Assembly (NCBI GenBank): GCA_965217125.1
Contig: OZ244244.1
Span: 1,860,001-1,924,000, forward strand
DNA: 64,000 bases
Reading direction: 5' to 3'
Source of the DNA: JAAOIF01 sp965217125
GTDB taxonomy: Bacteria; Pseudomonadota; Gammaproteobacteria; PS1; Pseudothioglobaceae
Shown: positions 27,235 through 36,472 of the stretch, piece after piece
Layout: each line of letters begins with the position of its first letter
Position numbering within the stretch: position 1 is the first letter of the stretch
Notes under the pieces: generated by a model
What the model saw: the letters and a program-made list of their open reading frames with translations, nothing else
Databases searched by the model: none
What the model was told of the DNA's origin: nothing
Translations under genes and position numbers: made by a program

Positions 27235-27656
27235 ACAATTGTTTGATTGAGCCAAGTTTGTAATATCAACTGTGCTGAACGCCTATCAACTTCACCGCGT
27301 TTGGCCTTAGGGTGATGATGGTTATATTTTAGTTGTTTTTTGGCTTCATTTGAGGATAAATATTCGTCTATAAAGGCAACTTTAATATTATATCTGGCTT
27401 CTAACTTTCTGCCAAAACTCTTGGCAATAAAAGTCATTTCTTGCGCTTTGCCGTCTTGCTTAAATGGCAAACCGACTATAAATAAATCAGCATTATGGGC
27501 TTTAATAATTTGGTCAAAACTGTGCCAATTAGTTGCGCCGTTTTTATGATGTTTGACAGTTTCAAGTCCGCTAGCTTGTGCGTTTAGGCTATTTGCGATT
27601 GCCACGCCTGTGCGTTTAGTGCCAACATCAAAGCCTAAATATATCTCAACCTTCAC
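27231..27656 (-). CDS. ruvX: RuvX/YqgF putative Holliday-junction resolvase or rRNA-processing nuclease
   Basis: A 141-residue RNase-H-fold protein with LGFDVGTKRTGVAIAN at residues 7-22 and a C-terminal acidic/basic active site (FIDEYLSS; HHHHPKAKRGEVDRRSAQ-like stretch). In E. coli the homologue is needed for 16S rRNA 5' maturation; a resolvase role is also reported in the family. It has a GTG start overlapping the mltB stop (GTGA) and is translationally coupled to pyrB. Confidence 0.92.
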   Translation of the reverse strand: MKVEIYLGFDVGTKRTGVAIANSLNAQASGLETVKHHKNGATNWHSFDQIIKAHNADLFIVGLPFKQDGKAQEMTFIAKSFGRKLEARYNIKVAFIDEYLSSNEAKKQLKYNHHHPKAKRGEVDRRSAQLILQTWLNQTIV

Positions 27657-28867
27657 AATTTTTGCAATTGTTGTAATAATTGATAACCCACATAACCATC
27701 GGCAGGCAGGCGATTGGCTGTTTGATAAGCGCGCGTGGCGGCACGGGTTTTTGGACCAGCAATACCATCGGGCTTGCCCGCATTAAAACCAAGTTGATTA
27801 AGTTTGCTTTGAATCATCAGCACATCAGCACGATTTAGAGACGGCTCTGTAATTGGGCTGGCAAGCAAGGGTTGATTGTTGTCAAATTTATCCGCTAAAT
27901 GCCCGACTGCTAGCGCATATAAAATTGAGCGATTCCAACGCAAAATTGCATAAAAATTACGATAAACTAAAAATGCAGGCCCTGTGAAACCCATCGGTAA
28001 AATCAATGATGCTGGCATAGTAGAATTGGGCAAATCATCCCCATTTGCACGGCGCACCCCTAAAGCCTGCCACTCATTGACGGATTTTTTAGTATTGAGA
28101 TTTGTCAAAGAAAAATCAAAATCGGGCTTTATGGCAACTTCGCGCCCCCAGCGCTCGCCTTTATGCCAGCCGATATGGGTGAGAAAATTGGCACTGCTGT
28201 TCATAATATCTGCAAAACTATCCCACAAACCTAATTTGCCATCGCCATCGCTATCAATCGCATAAGCGGCAACATTGCTGGGCATAAATTGCGTGTTGCC
28301 CATAGCCCCAGCCCACGAGCCTTCGACATCAAGCGGCAGTTTGCCTTGATCAATTAGCTTGAGTAGAGCTAACAATTCACGGGTGAAAAAATCGCGGCGG
28401 CGCAAATCAAAACTCAATGTTGCCAGCGAGCGTATCAGCTTCATTTTGCCAACATGCTTGCCGTAGTTGGTTTCTAAGCCCCAAAATGCCACTAAAATTG
28501 ACGGACGCACCCCATATTTTTTATACACTTGATTAAGTGAATCTTGGTTTTCTTGTAGTTTGAGCTTGCCTTTCTCTAAGCGATTATCGCTCACTCTGGA
28601 ATGCAGATAATGCCAAAAATTCAGGGTAAATTCTGCTTGATTGCGGTCATATTGAATAACTTTTGGGTCAGGTGTTAAGCCCTTAAATGCTTTATCTAAA
28701 GTTATTATTGATACGCCTTGACGCTTTGCTTTGCTATAAATAGTGCTTAGGAAAATTTCAAAATCTTGTTGGCTAAATGTTGGGTCTTTTTGCAGGGTAT
28801 CATCTACACCTATATTAACCGCAAAAACAGATGTGCTAACAACAAATAAAAATATGAAACGAAACAT
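27653..28867 (-). CDS. mltB: Lytic murein transglycosylase B-like with peptidoglycan-binding domain
   Basis: Cleaves peptidoglycan to 1,6-anhydromuropeptides in the periplasm. It is 404 residues with a signal peptide about 1-16 (VVSTSVFA). The SLT_2/MltB catalytic domain has its glutamate in FWGLETNYGKHVG near residue 127. A PG_binding_1 domain occupies the last 65 residues (IQSKLNQLGFNAGKPDGIAG). No lipobox, so it is a soluble form. Its 5' end overlaps that of the divergent apbE gene by 14 bases. Confidence 0.94.
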   Translation of the reverse strand: MFRFIFLFVVSTSVFAVNIGVDDTLQKDPTFSQQDFEIFLSTIYSKAKRQGVSIITLDKAFKGLTPDPKVIQYDRNQAEFTLNFWHYLHSRVSDNRLEKGKLKLQENQDSLNQVYKKYGVRPSILVAFWGLETNYGKHVGKMKLIRSLATLSFDLRRRDFFTRELLALLKLIDQGKLPLDVEGSWAGAMGNTQFMPSNVAAYAIDSDGDGKLGLWDSFADIMNSSANFLTHIGWHKGERWGREVAIKPDFDFSLTNLNTKKSVNEWQALGVRRANGDDLPNSTMPASLILPMGFTGPAFLVYRNFYAILRWNRSILYALAVGHLADKFDNNQPLLASPITEPSLNRADVLMIQSKLNQLGFNAGKPDGIAGPKTRAATRAYQTANRLPADGYVGYQLLQQLQKL

Positions 28868-29807
28868 AGCAAAATTATACCTCGTCTTGTTACTATTAAG
28901 TGCTTGTGATTTTAATACAAAAGCTAAAGTTGTGGTCGGGACTACTATGGGGACTACTTATAGCATCACTCAGCTTGACGGGGAAATGGTATCAAAACAA
29001 CAAATTGATGCTAAATTAAAACAAATCAATGCCATATTTTCAACTTGGGATAAAAATTCAGAATTATCTTTACTTAATCGCTCGCCTATCAATCAGTGGA
29101 TTGCGGTTTCTGATGAGCTATTTTTTATTTTAACTGAATCAATAAAATTGCATCAAAAAACTCAAGCTTATTTTAATCCGGGCCTGGGCCGCTTGATTGA
29201 TATTTGGGGCTTTGGCGCAACGCAGGTGAAGCACAAGCCTAATTTGGACAAGGTGAGTGCGGCGTTGAAAAACAGTGCTATTCAGTCTTTACAACTGCAA
29301 CACGGCAAGCTTAAAAAAACCCAAGACATTCATATTAACCTATCAGCCATTGTTAAAGGTTATGCACTTGATGAGATTGCTAAACTACTGAGTAATAACA
29401 ACAGCCAGAATTTTTTAGTGGAAATTGGCGGCGAGGCTATTGTGCGTGGCAGGCGTGGTGGCAAACTGTGGGTATTGGGCATTGAACATCCTAACAAACA
29501 ACGCCCGATTGCCATCAAACTCACTAACCAAGCGATTGCCACCTCAGGCAATTATCGTAACTATTTTGTTTGGCAGGGCAAGCAATATATGCACATTTTA
29601 GACCCGAATACTGGTTTTCCTGCTAATACTGACCTTGCCTCAGTCAGCGTGCTACATTCACAAACTATGATTGCTGATGTATATGCCACAGCGATGATGG
29701 CAATGGGCAGTGCAAAGGCGATTGCCTTAGCCAAGCGAGCTAATTTGTCAGTGATATTGATTTTTAACCAATCTCATGGCTTTAAAGTGGTAAAAATAAA
29801 CCTATGA
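28854..29807 (+). CDS. apbE: FAD:protein FMN transferase (lipoprotein)
   Basis: Attaches FMN covalently to threonines of Rnf/Nqr-type or other flavoproteins in the periplasm. It is 317 residues from this ATG. The first 18 residues are a lipoprotein signal with lipobox LSAC (Cys18), which fixes the start; the longer frame from 28743 would bury it. The ApbE signatures GTTMGTTYSI, the LSAIVKGYALD helix and HILDPNTGFPA are present. It is divergent from mltB, with overlapping start regions, and overlaps rarA by four bases. Confidence 0.94.
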   Translation: MKRNIAKLYLVLLLLSACDFNTKAKVVVGTTMGTTYSITQLDGEMVSKQQIDAKLKQINAIFSTWDKNSELSLLNRSPINQWIAVSDELFFILTESIKLHQKTQAYFNPGLGRLIDIWGFGATQVKHKPNLDKVSAALKNSAIQSLQLQHGKLKKTQDIHINLSAIVKGYALDEIAKLLSNNNSQNFLVEIGGEAIVRGRRGGKLWVLGIEHPNKQRPIAIKLTNQAIATSGNYRNYFVWQGKQYMHILDPNTGFPANTDLASVSVLHSQTMIADVYATAMMAMGSAKAIALAKRANLSVILIFNQSHGFKVVKINL

Positions 29808-31048
29808 AACCGCTTGCTGAAATTTTAAGACCACAAAGCATAGATGATTTTTTTGGCCAGTCACATTTGCTTAATAATATCCATCCATTGGGTAGGACGA
29901 TTGCCAGCGGACAGTTGCATTCAATGATTTTGTGGGGGCCATCAGGCACTGGAAAAACCACTTTGGCGCGTATTATTGTGAATAAAGTTGGTGGGCATTT
30001 TGAGCAACTTAGTGCAGTATTGGATGGCGTTAAAGAGCTTAGGGCAGTGCTTGAAAATGCCAAGAAGTTTCAAAATATTGGCAAGCACACTGTTTTATTT
30101 GTGGATGAAATTCATCGTTTTAACAAGGCACAGCAAGACGGCTTTTTGCCACATATTGAATCTGGGCTAATAACATTAATTGGTGCAACTACTGAAAATC
30201 CATCGTTTGAGCTAAATAGTGCCTTACTCTCGCGTGTTAGCGTGTATGTTTTTAAGGTGTTGAATGCGCAAGAATTGGCGAAAATACTGCAACGCGCTTT
30301 GTCCTATAAAAAATTACAATTAAGCGATGAGGCAGCCAAAACCAGCATTATTAATGCTTGCAGTGGCGATGCTCGCCGCCTTATCAATATAGTTGAGCAG
30401 ATTGCTTTGGCTAAATTGGATAAACTTGATGTTGATTCAGTCCGGCAATTATTGGCAGCCAAAATTTCGCTATTTGACAAGGGCGGTGATATTTTTTATC
30501 AGCAACTTTCAGCTTTTCACAAATCAGTGCGTGGCTCGTCGCCTGACGGCGCACTGTATTGGATGGCAAGAATGTTGGTCGCTGGTTGTGATGCCAAAAC
30601 TATTGCCAGACGATTGCTGGCGATTGCCTCAGAAGACATTGGCAATGCCGACCCGCGCGCTTTGGAAATCACTCTGAATGCTTGGCAAGTGTTTGAACGC
30701 GTTGGCGAAAAAGAAGGCAATCGTGCCATCGCCCAAGCAGCAGTATATTGTGCAGTTGCACCAAAATCAAACGCAGTTTATAGCGCCTTTAATCAGGCAA
30801 TGCAACAGGCCAAACAAACCGCTGATTTGCCAGTGCCAAAACATTTATGCAACGCCCCCACCGAGCTAATGAATAATTTAGCCTACGGCAAAGGCTATCG
30901 TTATGCACATAATGAGCCAGACGGCATCGCCAAAGGGCAAAAATATTTCCCCGATGATTTAGGCGAACAACAATATTATTTGCCCACTAACCGTGGTTTA
31001 GAGATTAAAATCCAAGAAAAACTCAAACAATTAAGAGGCGAATGTTGA
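29804..31048 (+). CDS. rarA: Replication-associated recombination ATPase RarA (MgsA)
   Basis: AAA+ clamp-loader-like ATPase acting at stalled replication forks. It is 414 residues with Walker A GPSGTGKTT near 46-54, Walker B VLFVDEIHRF near 100, sensor GATTENPSFE, and the RarA C-terminal tetramerisation domain. The last residues (KQLRGEC) differ from the KQLRD that would be made from the duplicated 3' end at 34777-34858. The native tail therefore appears to have been replaced when the adjacent island arrived. Confidence 0.96.
   Translation: MKPLAEILRPQSIDDFFGQSHLLNNIHPLGRTIASGQLHSMILWGPSGTGKTTLARIIVNKVGGHFEQLSAVLDGVKELRAVLENAKKFQNIGKHTVLFVDEIHRFNKAQQDGFLPHIESGLITLIGATTENPSFELNSALLSRVSVYVFKVLNAQELAKILQRALSYKKLQLSDEAAKTSIINACSGDARRLINIVEQIALAKLDKLDVDSVRQLLAAKISLFDKGGDIFYQQLSAFHKSVRGSSPDGALYWMARMLVAGCDAKTIARRLLAIASEDIGNADPRALEITLNAWQVFERVGEKEGNRAIAQAAVYCAVAPKSNAVYSAFNQAMQQAKQTADLPVPKHLCNAPTELMNNLAYGKGYRYAHNEPDGIAKGQKYFPDDLGEQQYYLPTNRGLEIKIQEKLKQLRGEC
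30956..31037 (+). repeat. 82-bp direct repeat, left copy (rarA 3' coding end)
   Basis: Bases 30956-31037, inside the 3' end of rarA, are identical over all 82 positions to 34777-34858. The offset is exactly 3821 bases. The repeat starts at GATTTAGGCGAAC and ends at CAATTAAGAG. Confidence 0.97.
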
Positions 31049-31115
31049 ATACAAGACTTTATAATTTAATCATTGATAAAATAGTAATTATTGAAACCAC
31101 TGAGAAAAAATAGAA

Positions 31116-34052
31116 ATGAGTTTGGATGGCATTTATAGTCAGTTAAACATAAATCCTGATAACGGGCTTTGTGTCGTTAACGATAATAACTGTGCAAAAA
31201 TTTTACCTAAAAGATTGAGTTCTTTAATAACAGAAAAACTTAAACCAGAATCATTTTTTTGTTTTGATAAAAAACCCTTAATTCTATTTTATGACTCCCC
31301 GTCCTCGTCAAACAAAACAGATATTTTTAAAAAAATATGGAATTTTAACGAAAGCCCTATCGTCATTATTAATGAGCCAAATGCTGTAGAAATATACAAC
31401 GGTTTTTCTTATTTAAAAGACAAAAAAACACTAAAATTATTGGCAAAACCTGACAAATTAACTGATTTTTCTTATTTTAAATTAGTTACTGGTAAATCTT
31501 TAGAAAAATACCATGCTGAATTTAAAAAAGAAAAGTACGTTTTTAAAAAAGGAAAACATGCTAACCGTACTCTGGAATCATCTTTACTTAATAATATCAA
31601 TGCGGCTCGTGAAATTCTTATTGAACAGCACGATATAAAACCTGCTATAGCAAATGCGCTTATTGGCAAATGTATATTTGTGCGTTACTTAATAGACAGA
31701 AAAGTAGTGCTTAAATATGAAGTAGAGATTAATAGTAATAAGAGCTTTTGCCAGATTTTAGACAATAAAAAAGTACTAATAAAATTCTTTAAGTATTTAC
31801 AAGAAAAATTTAATGGTGAGGCGTTTTTACTTAATGACGATGAACTAGATAAAGTTCCTCAAGAGTCTTTTAATATTCTTAAAAGATTGTTAGAGGGTGA
31901 AGAAATATCAAGCGGACAACAATCATTATTTGATATATATGATTTTTCAATTATTCCTGTTGAATTTATTAGTAATGTTTATGAATCATTTATGGGCGAG
32001 GAAAAACAAAAAGGTGGAAGTGCTTACTACACTCCTAAATTTTTGGTGGATTACATCTTTTCAGAAACAGTAGAAAAAAAACTAAAAGACCAATCTGAAT
32101 ATAATTGTAAAGTGCTTGACCCTGCATGTGGTTCGGGTATTTTTCTGGTAGAAGCACTAAGGCGAGTTATTGAAAAATACATAGATTCAAACAATAGAAG
32201 AATCATCACAAACGACAAGCTAAAAGAACTGGCAGAAAATAATATTTATGGCATAGATAAAGATAAAGATGCCATAAATGTAGCAATTTTTTCTATTTAT
32301 TTAGCCTTGCTTGATTATCAAAACCCAAAAGACATTGAAAACTTCATTTTCCCTAATTTAATAGATAATGGCAATTTTTTTATTGATGATTTTTTTGATA
32401 CAAATGCAGAATATAACAAAAAATTTCAGAAATTAGAGTTTGACTTTATTATCGGCAATCCACCATGGAAGCGTGGAGCTAGTAACAAAGACTTGTTTAT
32501 AAAATATATTAAAAAAAGAGATGCTGCCATTAGCAATAAAGAAATTGCCCAAGCGTTTTTATTTAGAACAAGCGATTTTAGTAGTAAAAATACTAAATGC
32601 GCTTTAATTGTTACTAGCAAAGTTTTATATAATTTACAGGCAAAAAAATTTAGAACATATTTTTTAAAAAATTATTTAATTAACAAGGTTTTTGAATTAG
32701 CACCTGTTGCAAAAGAAATATTTGTTTCAGCAAATGCACCTGCAGTTATTCTGTTTTTCAAATACTCCCATAAAAAAAATACAGAATCAAACTTAATTAT
32801 TCACCAATGCTTAAAGTTAAATCGCTTATTTACTTTATTTAAGATTTTTACATTACAAAAACCAGATATTAAAACAGTGGTGCAAAAAAGACTTATTGAA
32901 TATGATTGGCTGTGGAAAGTTTTAGTTTATGGTAGTTATTTGGATTTTAATTTTTTAAAAAGATTAAAAAATGATTATAAAGCCATACAGAATGTTATTG
33001 ATGATAGCCCATATATGTATGGTCGAGGTATTATAGTCGGGACAAATGATAAAAGGGATGATATGTCAGGGTATGTAGGTAAAAAATTAATTAATCATAA
33101 AAAAGACATAAAACAATACTGCGTAACCTGTTCGCTAACATGGATAGAGCAAAGTGTAACCAGAAAAAGAAACAGTAAATTGTTTCAATCTCCTGTTCTT
33201 TTGGTGAAGCATGCATTAAATAAAAATAATATGAATGCTATATCTGCCATTTTATATACTGACGCACTATACAAAGATTCTATAACTGGAATAAAAGGAG
33301 ATCTAGATAATTTAAAAATATTGTGTGGTTTATTTAATTCTGATTTTTTTAGTTATTTTATGGCAAACAACTCAATTGCTAGCATAGATAGAGGAAGAGC
33401 CCACGACAAAGAAAAATTTAATTTTCCTTATATTTATAATCCAAAAATTGCAGAAATAGTAAAAGAAATAAACAATGAAATACTGAAAGGCCCGCAATTA
33501 AAAAATAAAAAAAATATTTTAATTCAAAATCTAAACAATGAAGTATTTAAAAGTTTTGATTTAAGCGAGCAAGAGAAAGATTTAGTGTATTATGCTATCA
33601 ATGTAACCATTCCAAGAATTAAAAAACATAGTGGATACGAAAATATTTTTTCACCTATTGCCTTTAAAGATGAAGCATTAAATGATTATATACAAATATA
33701 TTTTTCACGCTTTACAGGGTCGTTTGGTGATGATAAATATCTTAAAGCCGAGATATGGCATACCAAATATATTTTAGGTGTATTTTTTAAAGTAACCTCA
33801 GAAAACAATCAAATTAAATGGCGTGATGACAAGAGTAACGATAATTTTTTAGCAAAAATATCAGCTCTTGGTATTGAAGAAATAACAAAAAATTTGTTTA
33901 TTCAAAAAGATATTAGAGGTTTTGAAGCAGAAGGCTTTTACATCATCAAACCAAACGAAAAAAACCTTTGGCATAAGGCAATGGCACATCTTGACGCTGA
34001 TGATTTTATGGATGCCATACTGAAAACAGGCAAGAAAAAATACAATGAGTAG
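31116..34052 (+). CDS. Eco57I-like N6-adenine DNA methyltransferase (restriction-modification)
   Basis: A 978-residue protein. A helical N-terminal third of unknown role is followed by a class I SAM methyltransferase: DPACGSGIFLVEALRR at about 335-350 (SAM-binding motif I), YGIDKD near 378, and the catalytic NPPW at 448-451. A long C-terminal region (about 560-978) resembles target-recognition and helical parts of type IIG or BREX-like enzymes. No nuclease motif was seen in its N-terminus, unlike classical type IIG enzymes. It overlaps the downstream nuclease-like gene by 8 bases, so the two are expected to work together. The gene is AT-rich compared with its core neighbours. Confidence 0.88.
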   Translation: MSLDGIYSQLNINPDNGLCVVNDNNCAKILPKRLSSLITEKLKPESFFCFDKKPLILFYDSPSSSNKTDIFKKIWNFNESPIVIINEPNAVEIYNGFSYLKDKKTLKLLAKPDKLTDFSYFKLVTGKSLEKYHAEFKKEKYVFKKGKHANRTLESSLLNNINAAREILIEQHDIKPAIANALIGKCIFVRYLIDRKVVLKYEVEINSNKSFCQILDNKKVLIKFFKYLQEKFNGEAFLLNDDELDKVPQESFNILKRLLEGEEISSGQQSLFDIYDFSIIPVEFISNVYESFMGEEKQKGGSAYYTPKFLVDYIFSETVEKKLKDQSEYNCKVLDPACGSGIFLVEALRRVIEKYIDSNNRRIITNDKLKELAENNIYGIDKDKDAINVAIFSIYLALLDYQNPKDIENFIFPNLIDNGNFFIDDFFDTNAEYNKKFQKLEFDFIIGNPPWKRGASNKDLFIKYIKKRDAAISNKEIAQAFLFRTSDFSSKNTKCALIVTSKVLYNLQAKKFRTYFLKNYLINKVFELAPVAKEIFVSANAPAVILFFKYSHKKNTESNLIIHQCLKLNRLFTLFKIFTLQKPDIKTVVQKRLIEYDWLWKVLVYGSYLDFNFLKRLKNDYKAIQNVIDDSPYMYGRGIIVGTNDKRDDMSGYVGKKLINHKKDIKQYCVTCSLTWIEQSVTRKRNSKLFQSPVLLVKHALNKNNMNAISAILYTDALYKDSITGIKGDLDNLKILCGLFNSDFFSYFMANNSIASIDRGRAHDKEKFNFPYIYNPKIAEIVKEINNEILKGPQLKNKKNILIQNLNNEVFKSFDLSEQEKDLVYYAINVTIPRIKKHSGYENIFSPIAFKDEALNDYIQIYFSRFTGSFGDDKYLKAEIWHTKYILGVFFKVTSENNQIKWRDDKSNDNFLAKISALGIEEITKNLFIQKDIRGFEAEGFYIIKPNEKNLWHKAMAHLDADDFMDAILKTGKKKYNE

Positions 34053-34755
34053 TTTAGAAGCCGATAATTTTAGACTTGCGCCAAAAGCATACTCTAAAGA
34101 GTTTGAATACATACTTACTGGTATTGTAAAGTGCTATAAATTAATATTAAAAAATAAAACCCCTATATCTAATAATGAAAATAAAATACGGGATATTATA
34201 TTAAAAAACTATTTGAATAATAATTCAATTAGAAAGCAAGTTGGCTTGGCTGATTATCTATTTGATGGTGAACCGATTGAAGGACAAGGGTTTGTTGATA
34301 TTAAAATATCCACACAAAATACTTTTAGCGACACTAGTGCTTATTACATTATAGAATGCAAAATATTAGACAATAAAAACTTAAAGGGTACTTCTGGGTT
34401 AAATGCAAAGTATATTAAAAATGGTATTATGCGATTTATTTCTGAAAAATACTCAGCATATTACGGCTTAAATGGCATGATTGGTTTTGTTGTTGAGCAG
34501 ATGGATATTGCTAATAATATTGAAAATATCAATAACTTATTAGACAATGAATTTAGTAATGCAAATACGATAGAAAAACTAAAAACTGTAAATTTTGTTG
34601 AAAATTTTGCATATTCTTATCGTTCTACCCATAGAAATAACTCTAAAAAGCGTGTGCAACTTTATCATTTGATGTTTGATTTTTCAAAAAATTTAAAACA
34701 ACAGAAAAATCAAAGAGGCAAAACAAAGGCGAGTTCAGCCCATAAACCAACATAA
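34045..34755 (+). CDS. PD-(D/E)xK nuclease-like partner of the methyltransferase
   Basis: A 236-residue soluble protein. Asp85 (VDIKI) and Glu104-Cys-Lys106 (YIIECKIL) are spaced like the D...ExK active site of PD-(D/E)xK nucleases, with a helix before and the KYIKNGIMRF helix after. The C-terminus is Lys/Gln-rich and could contact DNA. It is coupled to the methyltransferase by overlap, so a restriction role is the simplest reading. The family has no name I can give. A regulatory or incomplete nuclease is also possible. Confidence 0.7.
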   Translation: MSSLEADNFRLAPKAYSKEFEYILTGIVKCYKLILKNKTPISNNENKIRDIILKNYLNNNSIRKQVGLADYLFDGEPIEGQGFVDIKISTQNTFSDTSAYYIIECKILDNKNLKGTSGLNAKYIKNGIMRFISEKYSAYYGLNGMIGFVVEQMDIANNIENINNLLDNEFSNANTIEKLKTVNFVENFAYSYRSTHRNNSKKRVQLYHLMFDFSKNLKQQKNQRGKTKASSAHKPT

Positions 34756-34776
34756 TGCTTTAGAAAGTGGCAGACA

Positions 34777-34858
34777 GATTTAGGCGAACAACAATATTAT
34801 TTGCCCACTAACCGTGGTTTAGAGATTAAAATCCAAGAAAAACTCAAACAATTAAGAG
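34777..34858 (+). repeat. 82-bp direct repeat, right copy (orphan rarA 3' end)
   Basis: Perfect copy of 30956-31037. It is followed by AC-TAA, giving the tail KQLRD-stop, then TT and the crcB ATG. This looks like the original rarA terminus left at the distal end of the island. Confidence 0.97.
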
Positions 34859-34865
34859 ACTAATT

Positions 34866-35258
34866 ATGACTTTTTTATCGACCGTTTTAGTGATTGGTGT
34901 AGGTGCTACTATTGGCGCTAGTATGCGTTATTATTTAACTCAGTTTATGAATAGCGCCTTTGCCTCAAGCCTGCCTTATGGCACTTTAAGTGCAAATATT
35001 ATTGGTTCATTTTTGGCAGGGGTGTTGGTGATATTAGTGCTGGAAAAAGCCGCATTGCATGAGGCTTATCGATTGTTGTTATTGGTGGGTTTTGCTGGGT
35101 CTTTGACCACTATGTCGGCTTTGTCGTTGGAGTCAGTTGAGATGATGAGTTTGGGGCATTATGGGCAAGCGGGCATTAATATTTTGCTAAATGTAGCGTT
35201 ATCTTTGTTGGCTGCTGCTGTTGGGATTATGCTAACCCGCTACTTATTGAACGCATAA
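34866..35258 (+). CDS. crcB: Fluoride ion channel CrcB/Fluc
   Basis: A 130-residue dual-topology fluoride exporter with four transmembrane helices. The GASMRYYLTQ, GTLSANIIGSFLAG and GFAGSLTTMS motifs include the pore asparagine and the central glycine/threonine break. Before island arrival it was probably directly downstream of rarA; the ancestral stop is two bases before its ATG. No fluoride riboswitch is recognisable upstream. Its 3' end overlaps the convergent gshB by 15 bases. Confidence 0.95.
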   Translation: MTFLSTVLVIGVGATIGASMRYYLTQFMNSAFASSLPYGTLSANIIGSFLAGVLVILVLEKAALHEAYRLLLLVGFAGSLTTMSALSLESVEMMSLGHYGQAGINILLNVALSLLAAAVGIMLTRYLLNA

Positions 35259-36200
35259 TTTCTGTGCAATAGCATCCAACAATTCGCCAGCAATATTAAG
35301 ATTAAATTGGCTGTCAAGCTCGCGAATGCAAGTCGGGCTGGTAACATTGATTTCGGTAATATAATCACCAATCACATCCAGCCCAACAAACAATAAGGAT
35401 TTATTTTTTAAAGTAGGGGCAATTTGCTCACACAACCAATAATCGCGTTTGCTTAGTGGCTGTCCAATTCCAACAGCACCAGCGGCCAGATTGCCCTTAA
35501 AACTACCTTTTGCCGGCATACGCGCCAAGGCATAATCAATCGGCTTGCCATCAATCAGTAAAATGCGCTTATCGCCCTGTGCAATTTCTGTTAAAAATAC
35601 TTGACTGACGATTTGTCGAGTGCCTTGATGGGTTAAATAATCCAAAGTCTTATCAATGCTGCGGTCGCCATTTTTTAGCTTAAATATATCAGTGCCGCCC
35701 ATGCCATCTAACGGCTTAACCACAACGGTTTGTTGGGTTTTGATAAAATCTTTGATTTGCTTTTGATTGCTACTGACCAATGTTTGCGGTATGCACTGTG
35801 GAAAATTTAAGGCAAATAATTTTTCATTGGCATCGCGTAAAGATTGTGGTTTATTAACGATGATTGCCCCTGCATTTTCTGCCTGTTCAAGTAGATAGGT
35901 GGCATAAATATAATCCATATTAAAGGGCGGGTTTTTGCGCATCAAAATCACCTCAAATTCACTAAGTTCAACAATATCAGCAGGCTCTTTGTTAAACCAT
36001 AATGCTGGATTATCAGTAACCGTAGTTTTTGCTGCATTGGCAAAAACCCTTTGCTGCACTGCAAATAAATCAGTAGTGTCAAAGGTATAAATTGCCCAGC
36101 CGCGGCGCGCCGCTTCGAGCATCAGCGCTAATGAGGAGTCTTTTTTTGGATTGATATGGGCAATATCATCCATCAATACAGCAATTTTAATGAGAGTCAT
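35244..36200 (-). CDS. gshB: Glutathione synthetase
   Basis: ATP-grasp ligase joining gamma-glutamylcysteine and glycine. It is 318 residues from this ATG (MTLIKIAVLMDDI), which matches the family N-terminus. The frame is open 20 codons further upstream, but that extension is unlike the family. ATP-grasp motifs VVVKPLDGMGGTDIF, GDKRILLIDGKP and the C-terminal FVGLDVIGDYITEINVTSPT are present. It is convergent with crcB (15-base overlap) and divergent from the initiator tRNA. Confidence 0.95.
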   Translation of the reverse strand: MTLIKIAVLMDDIAHINPKKDSSLALMLEAARRGWAIYTFDTTDLFAVQQRVFANAAKTTVTDNPALWFNKEPADIVELSEFEVILMRKNPPFNMDYIYATYLLEQAENAGAIIVNKPQSLRDANEKLFALNFPQCIPQTLVSSNQKQIKDFIKTQQTVVVKPLDGMGGTDIFKLKNGDRSIDKTLDYLTHQGTRQIVSQVFLTEIAQGDKRILLIDGKPIDYALARMPAKGSFKGNLAAGAVGIGQPLSKRDYWLCEQIAPTLKNKSLLFVGLDVIGDYITEINVTSPTCIRELDSQFNLNIAGELLDAIAQKLCVQ

Positions 36201-36287
36201 ATTGTTATTATAAATGCTCAATTTGCAGTTAAATTTGTTTTTTATTGGACAGTCGGACAATAAACGCGTAAAATTGCCGCTTTTTAG

Positions 36288-36364
<77 letters not shown>

Positions 36365-36428
36365 AGTTTAATACCTGTCATTCTGAGCTTGGTATAAGCG
36401 AGATGGCAAGGGGATGAGTTGTTGCAGT

Positions 36429-36454
36429 AAAACCCCCTTTTTAGGGGGTTTTTT
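36429..36454 (+). terminator. Terminator between tRNA-fMet and rimP
   Basis: AAACCCCC-ttttta-GGGGGTTTTTT: a five-GC stem with flanking A-T pairs and a T run. It lies 19 bases before the rimP ATG, so the rimP operon either reads through it or starts from a promoter I did not identify. Confidence 0.85.
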
Positions 36455-36472
36455 AGTAAATAAATTTATTGT

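Larger units (their letters stand above)
31038..34858 (+). mobile_element. 3.8-kb methyltransferase/nuclease island seated in the rarA 3' end
   Basis: The segment between the two 82-bp repeats, plus one repeat copy, carries only two genes: a large Eco57I-type DNA methyltransferase and a PD-(D/E)xK nuclease-like gene, both markedly AT-rich. Recombination between the repeats would remove 3821 bases and leave rarA ending KQLRD-stop, two bases before crcB. No integrase or transposase is encoded, so the mode of arrival (phage-like site-specific, homologous recombination or transposition) is unknown. Confidence 0.85.

Noticed and set aside
28743..28853. Longer N-terminus for apbE
   Set aside because: It would place 37 residues before a perfect lipoprotein signal peptide; this stretch is antisense mltB coding.
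34756..34865. Second rarA gene after the nuclease gene
   Set aside because: Only the 82-bp 3' end is present; no ATPase sequence precedes it.
34756..34866. Fluoride riboswitch before crcB
   Set aside because: The upstream bases are duplicated rarA coding sequence and show no crcB-motif features.
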